DNA from: Phycisphaerae bacterium | GTDB taxonomy: Bacteria > Planctomycetota > Phycisphaerae > UBA1845 > PWPN01 | DNA length: 40,534 nucleotides | Direction of reading: 5' to 3' | NCBI GenBank assembly: GCA_035384605.1 | Contig: DAOOIV010000044.1 | Location: 1-40,534, forward strand | In this document: in pieces, positions 17,196-25,726 of the stretch | How positions within the stretch are numbered: the first letter of the stretch is position 1 | Layout of the letters: each line of letters begins with the position of its first letter | Translations under genes and position numbers: made by a program | Notes under the pieces: generated by a model | Database searches by the model: none | Seen by the model: the letters and a program-made list of their open reading frames with translations, nothing else | Told to the model about the DNA's origin: nothing

Positions 17196-17321
17196 TGCGT
17201 CGACTCCGAATGGGTGAAGAATATCTCCCCCAGACTGTTTCCCTGGATTATCGGCATCCGGTAGGGGCAAGCCAAACTGAATCCCGCTCGGCCGATTTCG
17301 CGAAACGCTTCCATCGGCGTC

Positions 17322-17351
17322 TTTTCAGGGGGTGTGCTGCTCCGGTAGAAT
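17322..17351 (+). promoter_or_regulatory. Candidate promoter of the REC-XRE regulator
   Basis: TTTTCA (17322-17327, 4/6) and TAGAAT (17346-17351, 5/6) are 18 bases apart. Transcription would begin near 17358, which excludes in-frame starts upstream of that point and supports the ATG at 17413. Confidence 0.4.
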
Positions 17352-17412
17352 GTACGGCCGAGGTGGTCGGAAGGGGATCGAACGGACCACCGCCGTTTGG
17401 GAGATCAACCGC

Positions 17413-18015
17413 ATGCCACGTCATGGTGCTCAGATTCTGTTGGTGGACGACGAGATTGAGGTTCAGCGCGTTCTTGCTCGGACGCTCGAAAGAGCAGGAT
17501 TTCAGGTGGATGCGGTCGGCTCGTTTCAGGAGGCCCGCAGGGCCGTCGATCAACGCAAGTACCATCTCCTGCTCGTCGATCTGTCGCTGCCCGATCAGTC
17601 GGGCATTGACCTGATTCGGGATGTCCGAGGCCGAGACGAGTCTCCGTCAATCATCATCATTACGGGGCATCCCTCTGTGCGGACGGCTACGGAGGCAATG
17701 CAGCTCGGCGCGAGAAATTATCTGACTAAGCCGATATCGCCTGCGGCTCTCGTGGAGGCGGTTGAGTTCGTGCTGTCCAGCGACGGCGTTCTGATCAACA
17801 GCGAGGAACAGTTCATCGCGGAACTCGGGCAGCGACTCAAACTGGCAAGGCACGAGACGGACCTTACGATGAAGGCTTTGGGAGAACGTATCGGCATCAG
17901 CCAGGCCCAGATATCGCAAATCGAAGCGGGTCTGAGTGCCCCATCAATGACGACACTGTTTCGGCTGGCAAGAGCTTTACGCGTCAAACTCGCGGATCTC
18001 TTCAAGGGAATGTGA
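17413..18015 (+). CDS. Orphan response regulator with XRE-type HTH output
   Basis: A 200-residue cytoplasmic regulator with an uncommon domain pairing. The receiver domain (residues 6-120) has all functional residues: acidic pair Asp12/Asp13 (LLVDDE), phospho-acceptor Asp56 (LLLVDLSLPDQSG), Thr84 (IIITGHPS) and Lys106 (YLTKPIS). A short linker leads to a Cro/CI-type helix-turn-helix (about 136-197: LKLARHETDLTMKALGERIGISQAQISQIEAG) instead of an OmpR, NarL, Fis or LytTR output domain. GGGAG (17399-17403) is 9 bases before the chosen ATG. No histidine kinase is adjacent, so the phosphodonor is unknown. The neighbours ugd and the WecA-like gene make glycan genes possible targets, but this is inference. 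Confidence 0.85.
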   Translation: MPRHGAQILLVDDEIEVQRVLARTLERAGFQVDAVGSFQEARRAVDQRKYHLLLVDLSLPDQSGIDLIRDVRGRDESPSIIIITGHPSVRTATEAMQLGARNYLTKPISPAALVEAVEFVLSSDGVLINSEEQFIAELGQRLKLARHETDLTMKALGERIGISQAQISQIEAGLSAPSMTTLFRLARALRVKLADLFKGM

Positions 18016-18027
18016 TTGTTCGCCTGG

Positions 18028-18858
18028 TCATCGACTGCGAATCAGTCGCAGGAATCGTCGTTGCACCCTCTCCATGGCTGCAAGATCTACCACGGAGTAA
18101 AGACCAAAGAGCAGAGTGCCGCACACGCAGGCCAGCCGGCCCGCCATTCCGCCCGAAGCGGCCGGTTCAAGGCTGATGAATGTCAAGGCCGCCATGACGA
18201 GCCAGGGCAGGACGCTGATGATCCAAAGGACGTCGGCTGCGGCAGCGAGGGCCCCGGGGCCGGCTTCATCCGAAGCGGCTGACCGGCGGAGCTGGTTCAA
18301 CAGCCTCGTGTCCAGGGGGGCCAGGAGGCGGTGAATCCCCACCCAATGGAGCAGCGGCAAGAGATAGGCGAACGTCCAGAAGGTCCGACCGATCTGCAGC
18401 ATCTTTGCCCGCCGGAAGGCAGGAAGCAAGGTTGCCACTGACGCCAGACCAAGCAACGGTTTGAGAACGGCGTTGGCCGTCTCACGGGGCGTTCCCGGGG
18501 GAAGGAAAACCGCCGGCCAAGGCGCGACTGCAGCAAAGAAGAGCGTGATCGGCAGCGCCAGGATGAGCAGAGTTGGACCGAATCGGACCGCTTCCTGGTC
18601 CGCTTCCGGAAGAGGTTTTTCTGCAAAGCTGGCCAGATCCGTGGCCAGTTGCACGGTCCACGAGAGGGTCAGCATGTGGTCGAGCCAGAGCATTGCCAGG
18701 AGGGCCAGCAGGATCAACGGGGCCTGAGTTCCCTTGACGATCATGAGCATGAGCATCAGCAACAGGGCCAGGACACGGGTGATGACGACGAACTCCAGGC
18801 TGCCTTCAGGAAAGAAGCGAAACCAGTTGCGACGCTGTTCGAGATGGTTCTGGCTCAT
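18028..18858 (-). CDS. Polytopic membrane protein coupled to the WecA-like gene
   Basis: A 276-residue integral membrane protein, unrecognised. Roughly six hydrophobic segments are visible, among them ITRVLALLLMLMLMIV, APLILLALLAMLWLDHML, LLILALPITLFFAAV and LACVCGTLLFGLYSVV, separated by short basic loops; the C-terminus is strongly basic (ERVQRRFLRLIRSR). The start codon overlaps the stop of the upstream glycosyltransferase gene as TGATG (18856-18860), the classic arrangement for termination-reinitiation coupling, so the two proteins are probably made in fixed ratio. The frame is open far upstream, but that part overlaps the transferase gene antiphase and is discarded. A role in the same lipid-linked sugar pathway is plausible, but no catalytic motif was seen. 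It is convergent with the REC-XRE gene, only 12 bases apart. Confidence 0.7.
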   Translation of the reverse strand: MSQNHLEQRRNWFRFFPEGSLEFVVITRVLALLLMLMLMIVKGTQAPLILLALLAMLWLDHMLTLSWTVQLATDLASFAEKPLPEADQEAVRFGPTLLILALPITLFFAAVAPWPAVFLPPGTPRETANAVLKPLLGLASVATLLPAFRRAKMLQIGRTFWTFAYLLPLLHWVGIHRLLAPLDTRLLNQLRRSAASDEAGPGALAAAADVLWIISVLPWLVMAALTFISLEPAASGGMAGRLACVCGTLLFGLYSVVDLAAMERVQRRFLRLIRSR

Positions 18859-20108
18859 CAGGTTGTGCTTCTCCGGTTTGCCGGGGGCGGAGGGGAGAAA
18901 GGCTTGCGCCGGTCGTGGGTCGCGGGTGTCTCTTTCTCGATCCCGGCCATATTGAATCTCCAGATGGCGGCCAGCACCGCGCCAATGGTCAACATGAAGA
19001 CGAGGACCGCGTACCGGGTGCGGATGAAAATGACGGATGTGCCGACAATCACGAACGCCAAGGCGAGTACATAGCTGATGGCCGCAACCCGACGCACGCT
19101 GAGGCCCCGGTCCCTGAGCTGGTCGTAGTAGTGGCTCCGGTCGCCGATCATGATCGGCCTGCCATTTCGCCACCGCCGGGCCATTGCCAGCAGCATGTCG
19201 GCAACCGGGAGCCCAAATATGATGGTCGCCCCGATCATCCAGCGGACGATGCGCTGTTCTCCAAACATCAGAAGCAGTACCGCGGCGTTGAAACCGAGCA
19301 GCATGGATCCGGCGTCGCCCATGAAAATCTTGGCAGGGTTGACGTTGTAAGGCAGAAAACCCAGGGCCGCACCAAGCATGCCCATGGCCAGGACGACGCG
19401 GTCATCGCCCAGTGGCGAACTCGGATACACCACGCGCAGATGAACGGCCAAAATCACGAAGCCTATGGAGATAATGCCGAGGACGCCGCTGCACAAACCG
19501 TCGAGACCGTCAATCAGGTTGGTGGCGTTGCAGGCGGCGACCACGATCACGATGGTTACCGGTACAGAGTACATGAGCTCGAGCCAGCGATCTTCCTGGC
19601 TGAACTGCATGCCGCTGTACCGCGTCACCACGTTGATGAGATCATCGCCGATTCCCAAGCAGATGAGAATCACGGCAACGCCGATATTGCACGCCAGTTT
19701 GACCAGGGGCGGCATCACTCGCAGGTCATCGAACAACCCGATCAACATCGTTGCAAAGCCTGCCAAGGCGACGCCGACCATCACCCAGCTCGTTACCATT
19801 GTGTTCGTCATCCACAAGGCTAGGAGGATGGCAGTAGCCCATCCGGCAAAGATCGCTACACCGCCGAGATAGGGGATGGGGTGCCCGTGAGGTTTGAGGA
19901 ACTCATCTGGCTGGTCGACGATACCTCTGCTCAGGGCCATTTTCCGGACAATCGGAGTAACGATCAGGGCAACCAGGAAAGCCGCTAGCGCAACCAACCA
20001 GAACTGTCGGACGATCCCGCCCCAGGCGCGAAAAACATCTCCCCAGGACGCGAACACAGGATCGGCCGGAGCCGTCGGTGTGGCAAGAGTCGCAAGTGTT
20101 AGAAACAT
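18858..20108 (-). CDS. WecA/MraY-type undecaprenyl-phosphate sugar-1-phosphate transferase
   Basis: A 416-residue polytopic inner-membrane enzyme of the glycosyltransferase 4 family (about 10-11 membrane segments). These enzymes transfer a sugar-1-phosphate from a UDP-sugar to undecaprenyl phosphate, starting O-antigen, teichoic acid or capsule synthesis. Family motifs are present: GLFDDLR with the Mg-binding Asp pair (127-128), NATNLIDGLDGL (194-205), the catalytic Asp in FMGDAGSMLLG (Asp265), and GDRSHYYDQLRDRG (about 338-351) in place of the WecA HIHH loop. RPIMIGDRSH points to the WecA/TagO/Rgy side rather than MraY. The first 30 residues and the proline-rich C-terminus are extra. It is followed by a coupled membrane protein, and ugd lies nearby. 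Confidence 0.85.
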   Translation of the reverse strand: MFLTLATLATPTAPADPVFASWGDVFRAWGGIVRQFWLVALAAFLVALIVTPIVRKMALSRGIVDQPDEFLKPHGHPIPYLGGVAIFAGWATAILLALWMTNTMVTSWVMVGVALAGFATMLIGLFDDLRVMPPLVKLACNIGVAVILICLGIGDDLINVVTRYSGMQFSQEDRWLELMYSVPVTIVIVVAACNATNLIDGLDGLCSGVLGIISIGFVILAVHLRVVYPSSPLGDDRVVLAMGMLGAALGFLPYNVNPAKIFMGDAGSMLLGFNAAVLLLMFGEQRIVRWMIGATIIFGLPVADMLLAMARRWRNGRPIMIGDRSHYYDQLRDRGLSVRRVAAISYVLALAFVIVGTSVIFIRTRYAVLVFMLTIGAVLAAIWRFNMAGIEKETPATHDRRKPFSPPPPANRRSTT

Positions 20109-20166
20109 ATGGACTTAGCCTCGACGACTAGCTTCCTTGGGTTCCCGGAAACTCCATGCCTTGCCT

Positions 20167-20246
20167 GTTGCCCATCATGCTGGTGGTCGGCTAATAGGAT
20201 CGGCAAAACCGGCCCCGTGCATCTGGCGAAAGTTGCCCATCATGCT
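20167..20246 (+). repeat. 15-base direct repeat pair in the WecA-like/purD intergenic region
   Basis: GTTGCCCATCATGCT occurs exactly at 20167-20181 and 20232-20246, 65 bases start to start. The pair lies 60-140 bases upstream of the reverse-strand WecA-like gene and could be paired regulator-binding sites or a small duplication scar. Confidence 0.6.
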
Positions 20247-20500
20247 TCGTCCCAACAGGCACCGTCCATCCGTAAGGCTGATGGCAGTGGCAGCCGCGTT
20301 GACGGATGGGCGTCTGCGATCCGGCTTCTGAGAACAACGCGGGCAAAAACGCCCATTCGCGGGGCGCATTTTCGCCTGAACGTACGTTTTCGTAAAGATC
20401 CGTAAGCCCGAGCGGATGTTGGTGGGCAGAATCCCTGACGCGGGCGTGGTTGCGGCACGATTGCGATCCCCGGCCGTGCCGGTCGGATTGCATGACGCCC

Positions 20501-20528
20501 TTGCCAATCACCCCTCTGCCGGTAATCT
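20501..20528 (+). promoter_or_regulatory. Weak candidate purD promoter
   Basis: TTGCCA (20501-20506, 5/6) is followed after 16 bases by TAATCT (20523-20528, 3/6). The -35 sequence and spacing equal those of the promoter at 852-879. The purD ATG follows at 20581. Confidence 0.28.
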
Positions 20529-20580
20529 GTCGGGCACAAAACGGGGACATGAACCGCAGCCCATCATTGGAGTCTGTCTG

Positions 20581-21849
20581 ATGCGAGTTTTGTTGGTCGG
20601 TAGCGGTGGAAGAGAACACGCCTTGGCATGGAAACTGGCACAGTCAAAGCGGGTGAGCAAGTTGTACTGTGCTCCCGGCAATGCCGGAACGGTGGACGTG
20701 GCCGAAAACGTGCCTATCAAAGCGGAAGATGTTCCAGGGATCGTGAAGTTTGCCCGTGAGCAGAAGATCGACTTGGTGGTGGTAGGGCCCGAGGATCCGT
20801 TGTGCATGGGGTTGGTCGATGAACTGACGACCGCAAGGATCCGGGCGTTCGGACCGTGCAAGGCGGCGGCCCGATTGGAAGGGGACAAAGCCTTTGCCAA
20901 GGAGATGATGCGGCATCGTTCTTTGCCGACCGCCGAGGCCAGGATTTTCACCAAGTATCGCGACGCAAAGGCATATGTGGCCACGCGCGACGCAGGGGTA
21001 GTCGTGAAGGCTGCCGGCTTGGCCAAGGGAAAGGGCGTGATCGTTTGCGACGACCCGGCGGCAGCCTTGATTGCTCTCGAACGTGTGATGGTTGCCAGGG
21101 AGTTCGGGGACGCGGGTGACACAGTGGTGGTCGAGGAGAGACTGACCGGCCCAGAAGTGAGCGTTCTGGCGTTTGTCGATGGTCACAACATCTACGTGAT
21201 GGAAAACGCCCAGGATCACAAGCCGATCGGTGAGGGTGACACCGGCCCGAACACGGGCGGAATGGGAGCATACAGCCCGACGACGTTGGTCGATGACAAG
21301 ACACTCCGGCAGATTGAGGCGGAGATTCTGGTTCCGATTATCGATTGCCTTCGCACAGAGGGGATCACCTACAAGGGTGTGTTGTACGCCGGCCTGATGC
21401 TGACCACCGGCGGGCCGAAGGTCCTGGAGTTCAACTGTCGCTTCGGCGATCCGGAAACCCAGCCACTGATGATGAGGCTTAAGACCGATCTTGTCGATGT
21501 CTTCGAGGCGGTGATCGACGAGAGGCTCGACAGCATCACGCTCGATTGGGACCGGCGGGCAGCGGTCTGCGTGGTGATGGCATCCGGCGGTTACCCGGGC
21601 GACTATCAGGGCGGCAAGCCGATCACGGGACTGGCCGAGGCGAATGCAATCCCGGATGTGGTCGTCTTTCACGCCGGTACCAGGATGGTCGGTGGTCAGG
21701 TCGTTACGGCAGGGGGACGCGTCCTCGGAGTGACGGCTCTGGGAGAGACGTTCGAGGCCGCCCGTAAACGCTGTTACGAGGCCGTGGCCAAGATTCATTT
21801 CGAAGGTGCCTACTATCGTCGCGATATCGGGGCTCGCGCGCGAGGATGA
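20581..21849 (+). CDS. purD: Phosphoribosylamine-glycine ligase
   Basis: A 422-residue cytoplasmic ATP-grasp enzyme of normal length. It joins glycine to phosphoribosylamine with ATP in the second step of purine synthesis. Visible are the N-domain loop VGSGGREHALAWKL (residues 6-19) and CAPGNAGT, the ATP-grasp core with EGDKAFAKEMM and GVVVKAAGLAKGKGV, then GPNTGGMGAYSP, and the metal-binding EFNCRFGDPETQ. The start at 20581 is fixed by GGAG (20569-20572) and by homology from the first residue; the same frame is open upstream to 20416 without support. The next gene starts 55 bases downstream on the same strand, so a two-gene transcript is likely although the functions look unrelated. Confidence 0.96.
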   Translation: MRVLLVGSGGREHALAWKLAQSKRVSKLYCAPGNAGTVDVAENVPIKAEDVPGIVKFAREQKIDLVVVGPEDPLCMGLVDELTTARIRAFGPCKAAARLEGDKAFAKEMMRHRSLPTAEARIFTKYRDAKAYVATRDAGVVVKAAGLAKGKGVIVCDDPAAALIALERVMVAREFGDAGDTVVVEERLTGPEVSVLAFVDGHNIYVMENAQDHKPIGEGDTGPNTGGMGAYSPTTLVDDKTLRQIEAEILVPIIDCLRTEGITYKGVLYAGLMLTTGGPKVLEFNCRFGDPETQPLMMRLKTDLVDVFEAVIDERLDSITLDWDRRAAVCVVMASGGYPGDYQGGKPITGLAEANAIPDVVVFHAGTRMVGGQVVTAGGRVLGVTALGETFEAARKRCYEAVAKIHFEGAYYRRDIGARARG

Positions 21850-21888
21850 GGAACACTTCTTGTCGGCGGAAAGCAATCCTTGTCTGAC

Positions 21889-21896
21889 GGAGAAGG
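21889..21896 (+). promoter_or_regulatory. Ribosome site deciding a GTG start
   Basis: GGAGAAGG lies 8 bases before the GTG at 21905. The first in-frame ATG-led alternative (21806) overlaps the end of purD and would bury the signal peptide 33 residues into the protein. Confidence 0.6.
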
Positions 21897-21904
21897 TCAT
21901 AGTT

Positions 21905-24724
21905 GTGCGCGTTTGGACGATTGTGCTGCTGTTGATACTGCACGCAGACACGCCGGCCGGAATCACCGTCGAATTTGACCATCAACAGGGACCGGCGGTG
22001 ACCTGGCACGATGAAGGCGGAAATGTCCTGTTTTCCATGGAACCGCTCGTTCGGTGGAAGGGCGGTCGTGCATCGACTTCCGCTCGAACCGGGGACGGCG
22101 AATGGAAGGTCCATCTGGGAATCGAGAACCTGACGTGTGTTGTCAAAAGCCTGGATACAGGCCCGTACGGTCAGCGACGCTTCGCGATCGTGATCAGTAA
22201 TGCAGGCTCACAGGATATCCGCGGCGTCCTCTTGCCGCCGTTTACGCGCTGGACTGATGCCCCGGAGCAGGTGCAGCAGGCTTGCCTCGATCATTTCGCG
22301 CTGTGTCCTCCCGAGTTCGTGGCCGGCGGGGTCGGAAGGCATCCCGTGTGGGTCCCGGTCGAGTTTTCCCGTGATGTCTTTGCCACGATGCCTGCCACGA
22401 CCGGGCGAGCTTACGTTTGCTCATTGCTGACCAGGGACCACGGCGAAGGGCAAGGGACCGAAGTGATTCTGAAACCCGGTCGATCGGCGACGTACACCTT
22501 GCATCTCGACGTCGGGATCGGTAACCGGTCTGAGGCCCTCAGCGAAACCTATCGTCGGCGTGGCGGATACCGGGTCGATCCCTCCAAGTACGATTATTCC
22601 GAGTACAACCATCCGGATCTGGCCTGGTCAAGAAATATCGTGGTTGGCTGGCTGAACTGGGCGTGGGACCAGGAGGTCATGGACCCGCGCACGGGACGGT
22701 ATCGGTTGCTTGAGTCCCTTGGCAACGCTCGCAGACTCTTCGGGGGTTACGACGTTTTCATGATCTGGCCTTTCTGGCCGCGGGCAGGATGGGACGCCCG
22801 TTATCAGTTCGAGCACTTCCGCGATATGCCCGGCGGCCTCGAAGGATTGGCGGAGCAGGTTCGCAAGGCGGAGACCATGGGTACGCGGACGATCATTGCC
22901 CACTGCATCTGGAGCGAAACCGATCGCGATCCGTCACAGCAGGGACATCTGGATTCTTACAGGGAACTCGTGAACACGGCCCACGCCGTCGGGGCGCACG
23001 GCGTCCTGATGGATATCATGGACACGACTCCGCCTGAGATCCGCGAGATGGCCCGAAAAAGCGGCCGCGAACTGCTCCCCTATGCCGAAGGCGACAACGG
23101 CTGGTATCAGAGCCAGACCAACTTGCTCGGACGGATCCACAATGTCCATAAAATGCCATACTTCAACTTCAAAAAGTATCTACTGCCCCATCAGCCGCAA
23201 TTGCGGGTATGCCAGGATGGGGCCGCCGGCCGACTGCTGCGCAGGGATTTTGTGCTCAGTTTCTTCAACGGGCATGGCGTCGAGATCAACACGATGTTTC
23301 CCGAGAAGCGGCCTTCCTGCCAGGAGGATTTCGGTGTCCTGGCCCGGGCGGTCAACATTCTGCGCACCAACAGGGCCAATTTTTCCTCGTTGAATTGGGA
23401 GCCTTTCGTCGGCAGCCTGGATCGTGAAGTGTGGGTCAATCGCTGGCCGGCGGCGGGCAAGACGATCTACACGCTGTGCGGGACTGACCCTGGCGGCCAT
23501 CAAGGCGTGCTCCTTCGATTGCCGCATCGTCCTGAGGTGCACTACGTCGACTTGTGGAACGACCGCCCGGTTGACGTCCGGCGCGAGGGAGATCATGACC
23601 TTCTGAGTGTGCGGATCGAGCCCTATGAAGCCGGTCGCCAGGGGGGCGACGGGGATTTTTCCGCAGGGTGTATCGCGGTCCTGCCGCGAGTCCTGGACGC
23701 CGAACTGGAATTCGAGATGCTCAAGGTCACCGTAGACCGAATGTCGCTGCCGGCAGTGGTCGAGATCTGGTGTAATCGAGTACGACCGGATACCAATCCC
23801 CTGCGAGTGCCTGCCGCAGAGCGAGTCCAGTTGGATCTCTACCAGGCATTCGGTCGTCATACCAACGACGCAATCGTGGTTCGACTGCTCGATGCGAACA
23901 ACCAACTGCTGGATCAGGTGGTGTTGCCGGAAAGCGTACTTCGCTACTTCCGCATCGACAAGCCGGGGAGGACGGCGCCGGTTGACCCTGAGTCGCCGCC
24001 GGCCGGAATGATCCGCGTTCCGGGCGGGGAGTTCTCATACGTCGTCAAGCACGGGGCAACCACGTGGATCCCGTGCTATCACACGTTGGACCAGTACGGT
24101 CCCGGTGAGGCCTCGAAACCTCGGACGGTGCACATCGAGCCCTTCTGGATCGACCGATCTCCCGTCACGAACGCCGAGTATGCCGAGTTTGTCCGCGTTA
24201 CGGGTTACAACCCCAAAGACGCAACTCACTTCTTGCATCATTTCGTCGATGGGAAACCGCCTGTTGGCCATGAGGATCATCCGGTGGTTTACGTGAGTTA
24301 CGATGATTGCGTGGCATACGCGAGCTGGGCTGGCAAACGCTTGCCGACGGAGGAAGAATGGCAGTTTGCAGCCGGAGGCGAAGACGGCCGCCCATGGCCT
24401 TGGGGGTTCGACGAACCCCAGGCCGCGCGATGTCCCATTGACGCCAAGGGCACCTCCGCCGTGTTGAAACATCCCCGCGGAGCCAGTCCTTTCGGTGTGG
24501 AGGATCTTGTTGGTAATGTGTGGCAGTACACGGCCAGTCTGTCCGACAATGGCCGTCACCAGGTTGTCTTTCTGCGGGGCGGCGGCTGGTACCAACCGCC
24601 CGGCGGGCATTGGTGGGTCAGAGGCGGGCCGCGCCGAATCTATGATCACCACCCTTTGCCGCTCTTCGGCCCGGGCATGAATCGGTTGGCGACCGTGGGC
24701 TTTCGGTGCGTCAAAGATGAATAG
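21905..24724 (+). CDS. Secreted glycoside-hydrolase-like protein fused to a SUMF1/FGE-type domain
   Basis: A 939-residue exported protein starting with GTG and a signal peptide (RVWTIVLLLILHADTPAG). Residues about 20-230 are beta-rich. Residues about 235-600 resemble a TIM-barrel glycoside hydrolase of the DUF6259 or GH36-like kind (VFMIWPFWPRAGWD, LAEQVRKAETMGTRTIIAH, HGVLMDIMD, FFNGHGVEINTMF). Residues about 700-939 are a formylglycine-generating-enzyme-type domain: PGGEFSY, FWIDRSPVTNAEYAEF, HPVVYVSYDDCVAYASW, GKRLPTEEEWQFAAGG, GNVWQY, RGGGWY and GFRCV. The two copper-binding cysteines of true FGE are absent from the segment after RGGGW, so sulfatase activation is unlikely; the domain may bind ligand or act otherwise. 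A polysaccharide-degrading role is inferred. It lies 55 bases after purD. Confidence 0.72.
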   Translation: MRVWTIVLLLILHADTPAGITVEFDHQQGPAVTWHDEGGNVLFSMEPLVRWKGGRASTSARTGDGEWKVHLGIENLTCVVKSLDTGPYGQRRFAIVISNAGSQDIRGVLLPPFTRWTDAPEQVQQACLDHFALCPPEFVAGGVGRHPVWVPVEFSRDVFATMPATTGRAYVCSLLTRDHGEGQGTEVILKPGRSATYTLHLDVGIGNRSEALSETYRRRGGYRVDPSKYDYSEYNHPDLAWSRNIVVGWLNWAWDQEVMDPRTGRYRLLESLGNARRLFGGYDVFMIWPFWPRAGWDARYQFEHFRDMPGGLEGLAEQVRKAETMGTRTIIAHCIWSETDRDPSQQGHLDSYRELVNTAHAVGAHGVLMDIMDTTPPEIREMARKSGRELLPYAEGDNGWYQSQTNLLGRIHNVHKMPYFNFKKYLLPHQPQLRVCQDGAAGRLLRRDFVLSFFNGHGVEINTMFPEKRPSCQEDFGVLARAVNILRTNRANFSSLNWEPFVGSLDREVWVNRWPAAGKTIYTLCGTDPGGHQGVLLRLPHRPEVHYVDLWNDRPVDVRREGDHDLLSVRIEPYEAGRQGGDGDFSAGCIAVLPRVLDAELEFEMLKVTVDRMSLPAVVEIWCNRVRPDTNPLRVPAAERVQLDLYQAFGRHTNDAIVVRLLDANNQLLDQVVLPESVLRYFRIDKPGRTAPVDPESPPAGMIRVPGGEFSYVVKHGATTWIPCYHTLDQYGPGEASKPRTVHIEPFWIDRSPVTNAEYAEFVRVTGYNPKDATHFLHHFVDGKPPVGHEDHPVVYVSYDDCVAYASWAGKRLPTEEEWQFAAGGEDGRPWPWGFDEPQAARCPIDAKGTSAVLKHPRGASPFGVEDLVGNVWQYTASLSDNGRHQVVFLRGGGWYQPPGGHWWVRGGPRRIYDHHPLPLFGPGMNRLATVGFRCVKDE

Positions 24725-24775
24725 ATGACCGGCCACCCAACCCCGCAGGTCACCGGACCCTCATAACCTCGCCCG

Positions 24776-25696
24776 TCAGTTCCGCATGCCGGAGACCAGG
24801 TCCAGCAGCATGAACACGGCGAAATTGTGGAACAGGTGCATCGTGATGGGTGCCACGAGACTCTTTCGCCAGGCAAACAGCGAGCCCATGATCAGTCCCA
24901 GAAGAGTGATGCCGCACACTGCCCACCACCCTTGGTAGTGATGCGGCAGGCCGAACAATACCGCTCCGATCACCACGGCCAGCCACCATCGGCGAACCAG
25001 TGCATGCAAACGCGTCAGCAGGAAACCGCGAAAGACGATTTCTTCGTAGATCGCGATGCACAGGCAAAGAGCAAGCATCTGTTGCCAAGAAAGCTTGGGA
25101 AAGCTGGCTTCAATCGCCTTTTGGGCCGCCGATTGCTCCTGGAGGACGGACGGAAACAGGACGACAATGACGCCCCCAAACGCCAGGAGTACGACCCAAG
25201 TCGCAAGCAACGAGGCGAAGCCGATGCCCAGGTCAAGGTGCCACTGGCGCATGGTCAACCCGATGCTGCTGATCTTGCGGTTTCCAAGCCACACGAGCAG
25301 TATGCAAGCCAGTACGGCACCGAGGCCCAAGCCCATGGAGTCGGCGATTCGGAGCCATCTTTCATCGGCAGGCTCGAAGCTCTTGCCCACGCTGTACCCC
25401 ACCACGGCTCCGACGGCGGCCACCGGGACTGCCAGGATGATCTCGATAACCGCCCGGGCCCGTGACAACGGCTGCTCCGTTTCTGCCGGCGCCCTACCGG
25501 GAACACAGACGGGGGCATCCGGCCAAAGGACGGTGATCGTGATTGGCCGGGCAAATGGCATGCCCGGCGCCATCCATGCTATCGGCGGCCGGGTTACTGC
25601 CAGGCCCGCGTGGCCCTCCGCGTCGGGCGGAGAGTCCGGCGGGCCGCCCTGTGGTGGCGGGGCGATATCGTGTTCATCAGGGGTGGTCGGTTCCAT
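24776..25696 (-). CDS. CPBP (CAAX/Abi-type) intramembrane metalloprotease
   Basis: A 306-residue membrane protein. The first 75 residues are a proline-rich cytosolic-looking extension. About six to seven membrane segments follow, carrying the family's motifs: motif 1 YEEIVFRGFLLTRL with Glu218, Glu219 and Arg223, motif 2 FGLPHHYQGW with His252/His253, and motif 3 HLFHNFAVF with His287, His290 and Asn291. CPBP enzymes are glutamate/histidine-dependent intramembrane proteases related to Rce1. They act in prenyl-protein maturation in eukaryotes and in bacteriocin self-immunity or regulated proteolysis in bacteria. It is the last gene of a four-gene reverse-strand run, 30 bases after the catalytic M16 gene, so a proteolytic function with that pair is suggested. 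The protein substrate is unknown. Confidence 0.85.
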   Translation of the reverse strand: MEPTTPDEHDIAPPPQGGPPDSPPDAEGHAGLAVTRPPIAWMAPGMPFARPITITVLWPDAPVCVPGRAPAETEQPLSRARAVIEIILAVPVAAVGAVVGYSVGKSFEPADERWLRIADSMGLGLGAVLACILLVWLGNRKISSIGLTMRQWHLDLGIGFASLLATWVVLLAFGGVIVVLFPSVLQEQSAAQKAIEASFPKLSWQQMLALCLCIAIYEEIVFRGFLLTRLHALVRRWWLAVVIGAVLFGLPHHYQGWWAVCGITLLGLIMGSLFAWRKSLVAPITMHLFHNFAVFMLLDLVSGMRN

Positions 25697-25726
25697 ACGT
25701 CTTCCCGGACCCTCGACAAGGCCGCT

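Larger units (their letters stand above)
20109..20580. other. Divergent intergenic region upstream of purD
   Basis: No gene is supported in these 472 bases. It contains a 15-base direct repeat, an imperfect nested hairpin (20266-20309: outer stem CCATCCGT/ACGGATGG, inner GGCTG/CAGCC) and a candidate purD promoter. No known riboswitch class was recognised. Confidence 0.45.

Noticed and set aside
18859..19173. N-terminal extension of the membrane protein gene
   Set aside because: It overlaps the transferase gene antiphase and reads as low-complexity Arg/His/Pro sequence; the overlapping ATG at 18858 explains the start.
20266..20309. Possible riboswitch upstream of purD
   Set aside because: The stem is short with an asymmetric internal loop, and no conserved purine, cobalamin or other riboswitch core was recognised; it is kept only as a structural observation.
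20416..20580. N-terminal extension of purD
   Set aside because: Family homology begins exactly at the ATG at 20581, which has a ribosome site; the extension has no match and covers the candidate promoter.
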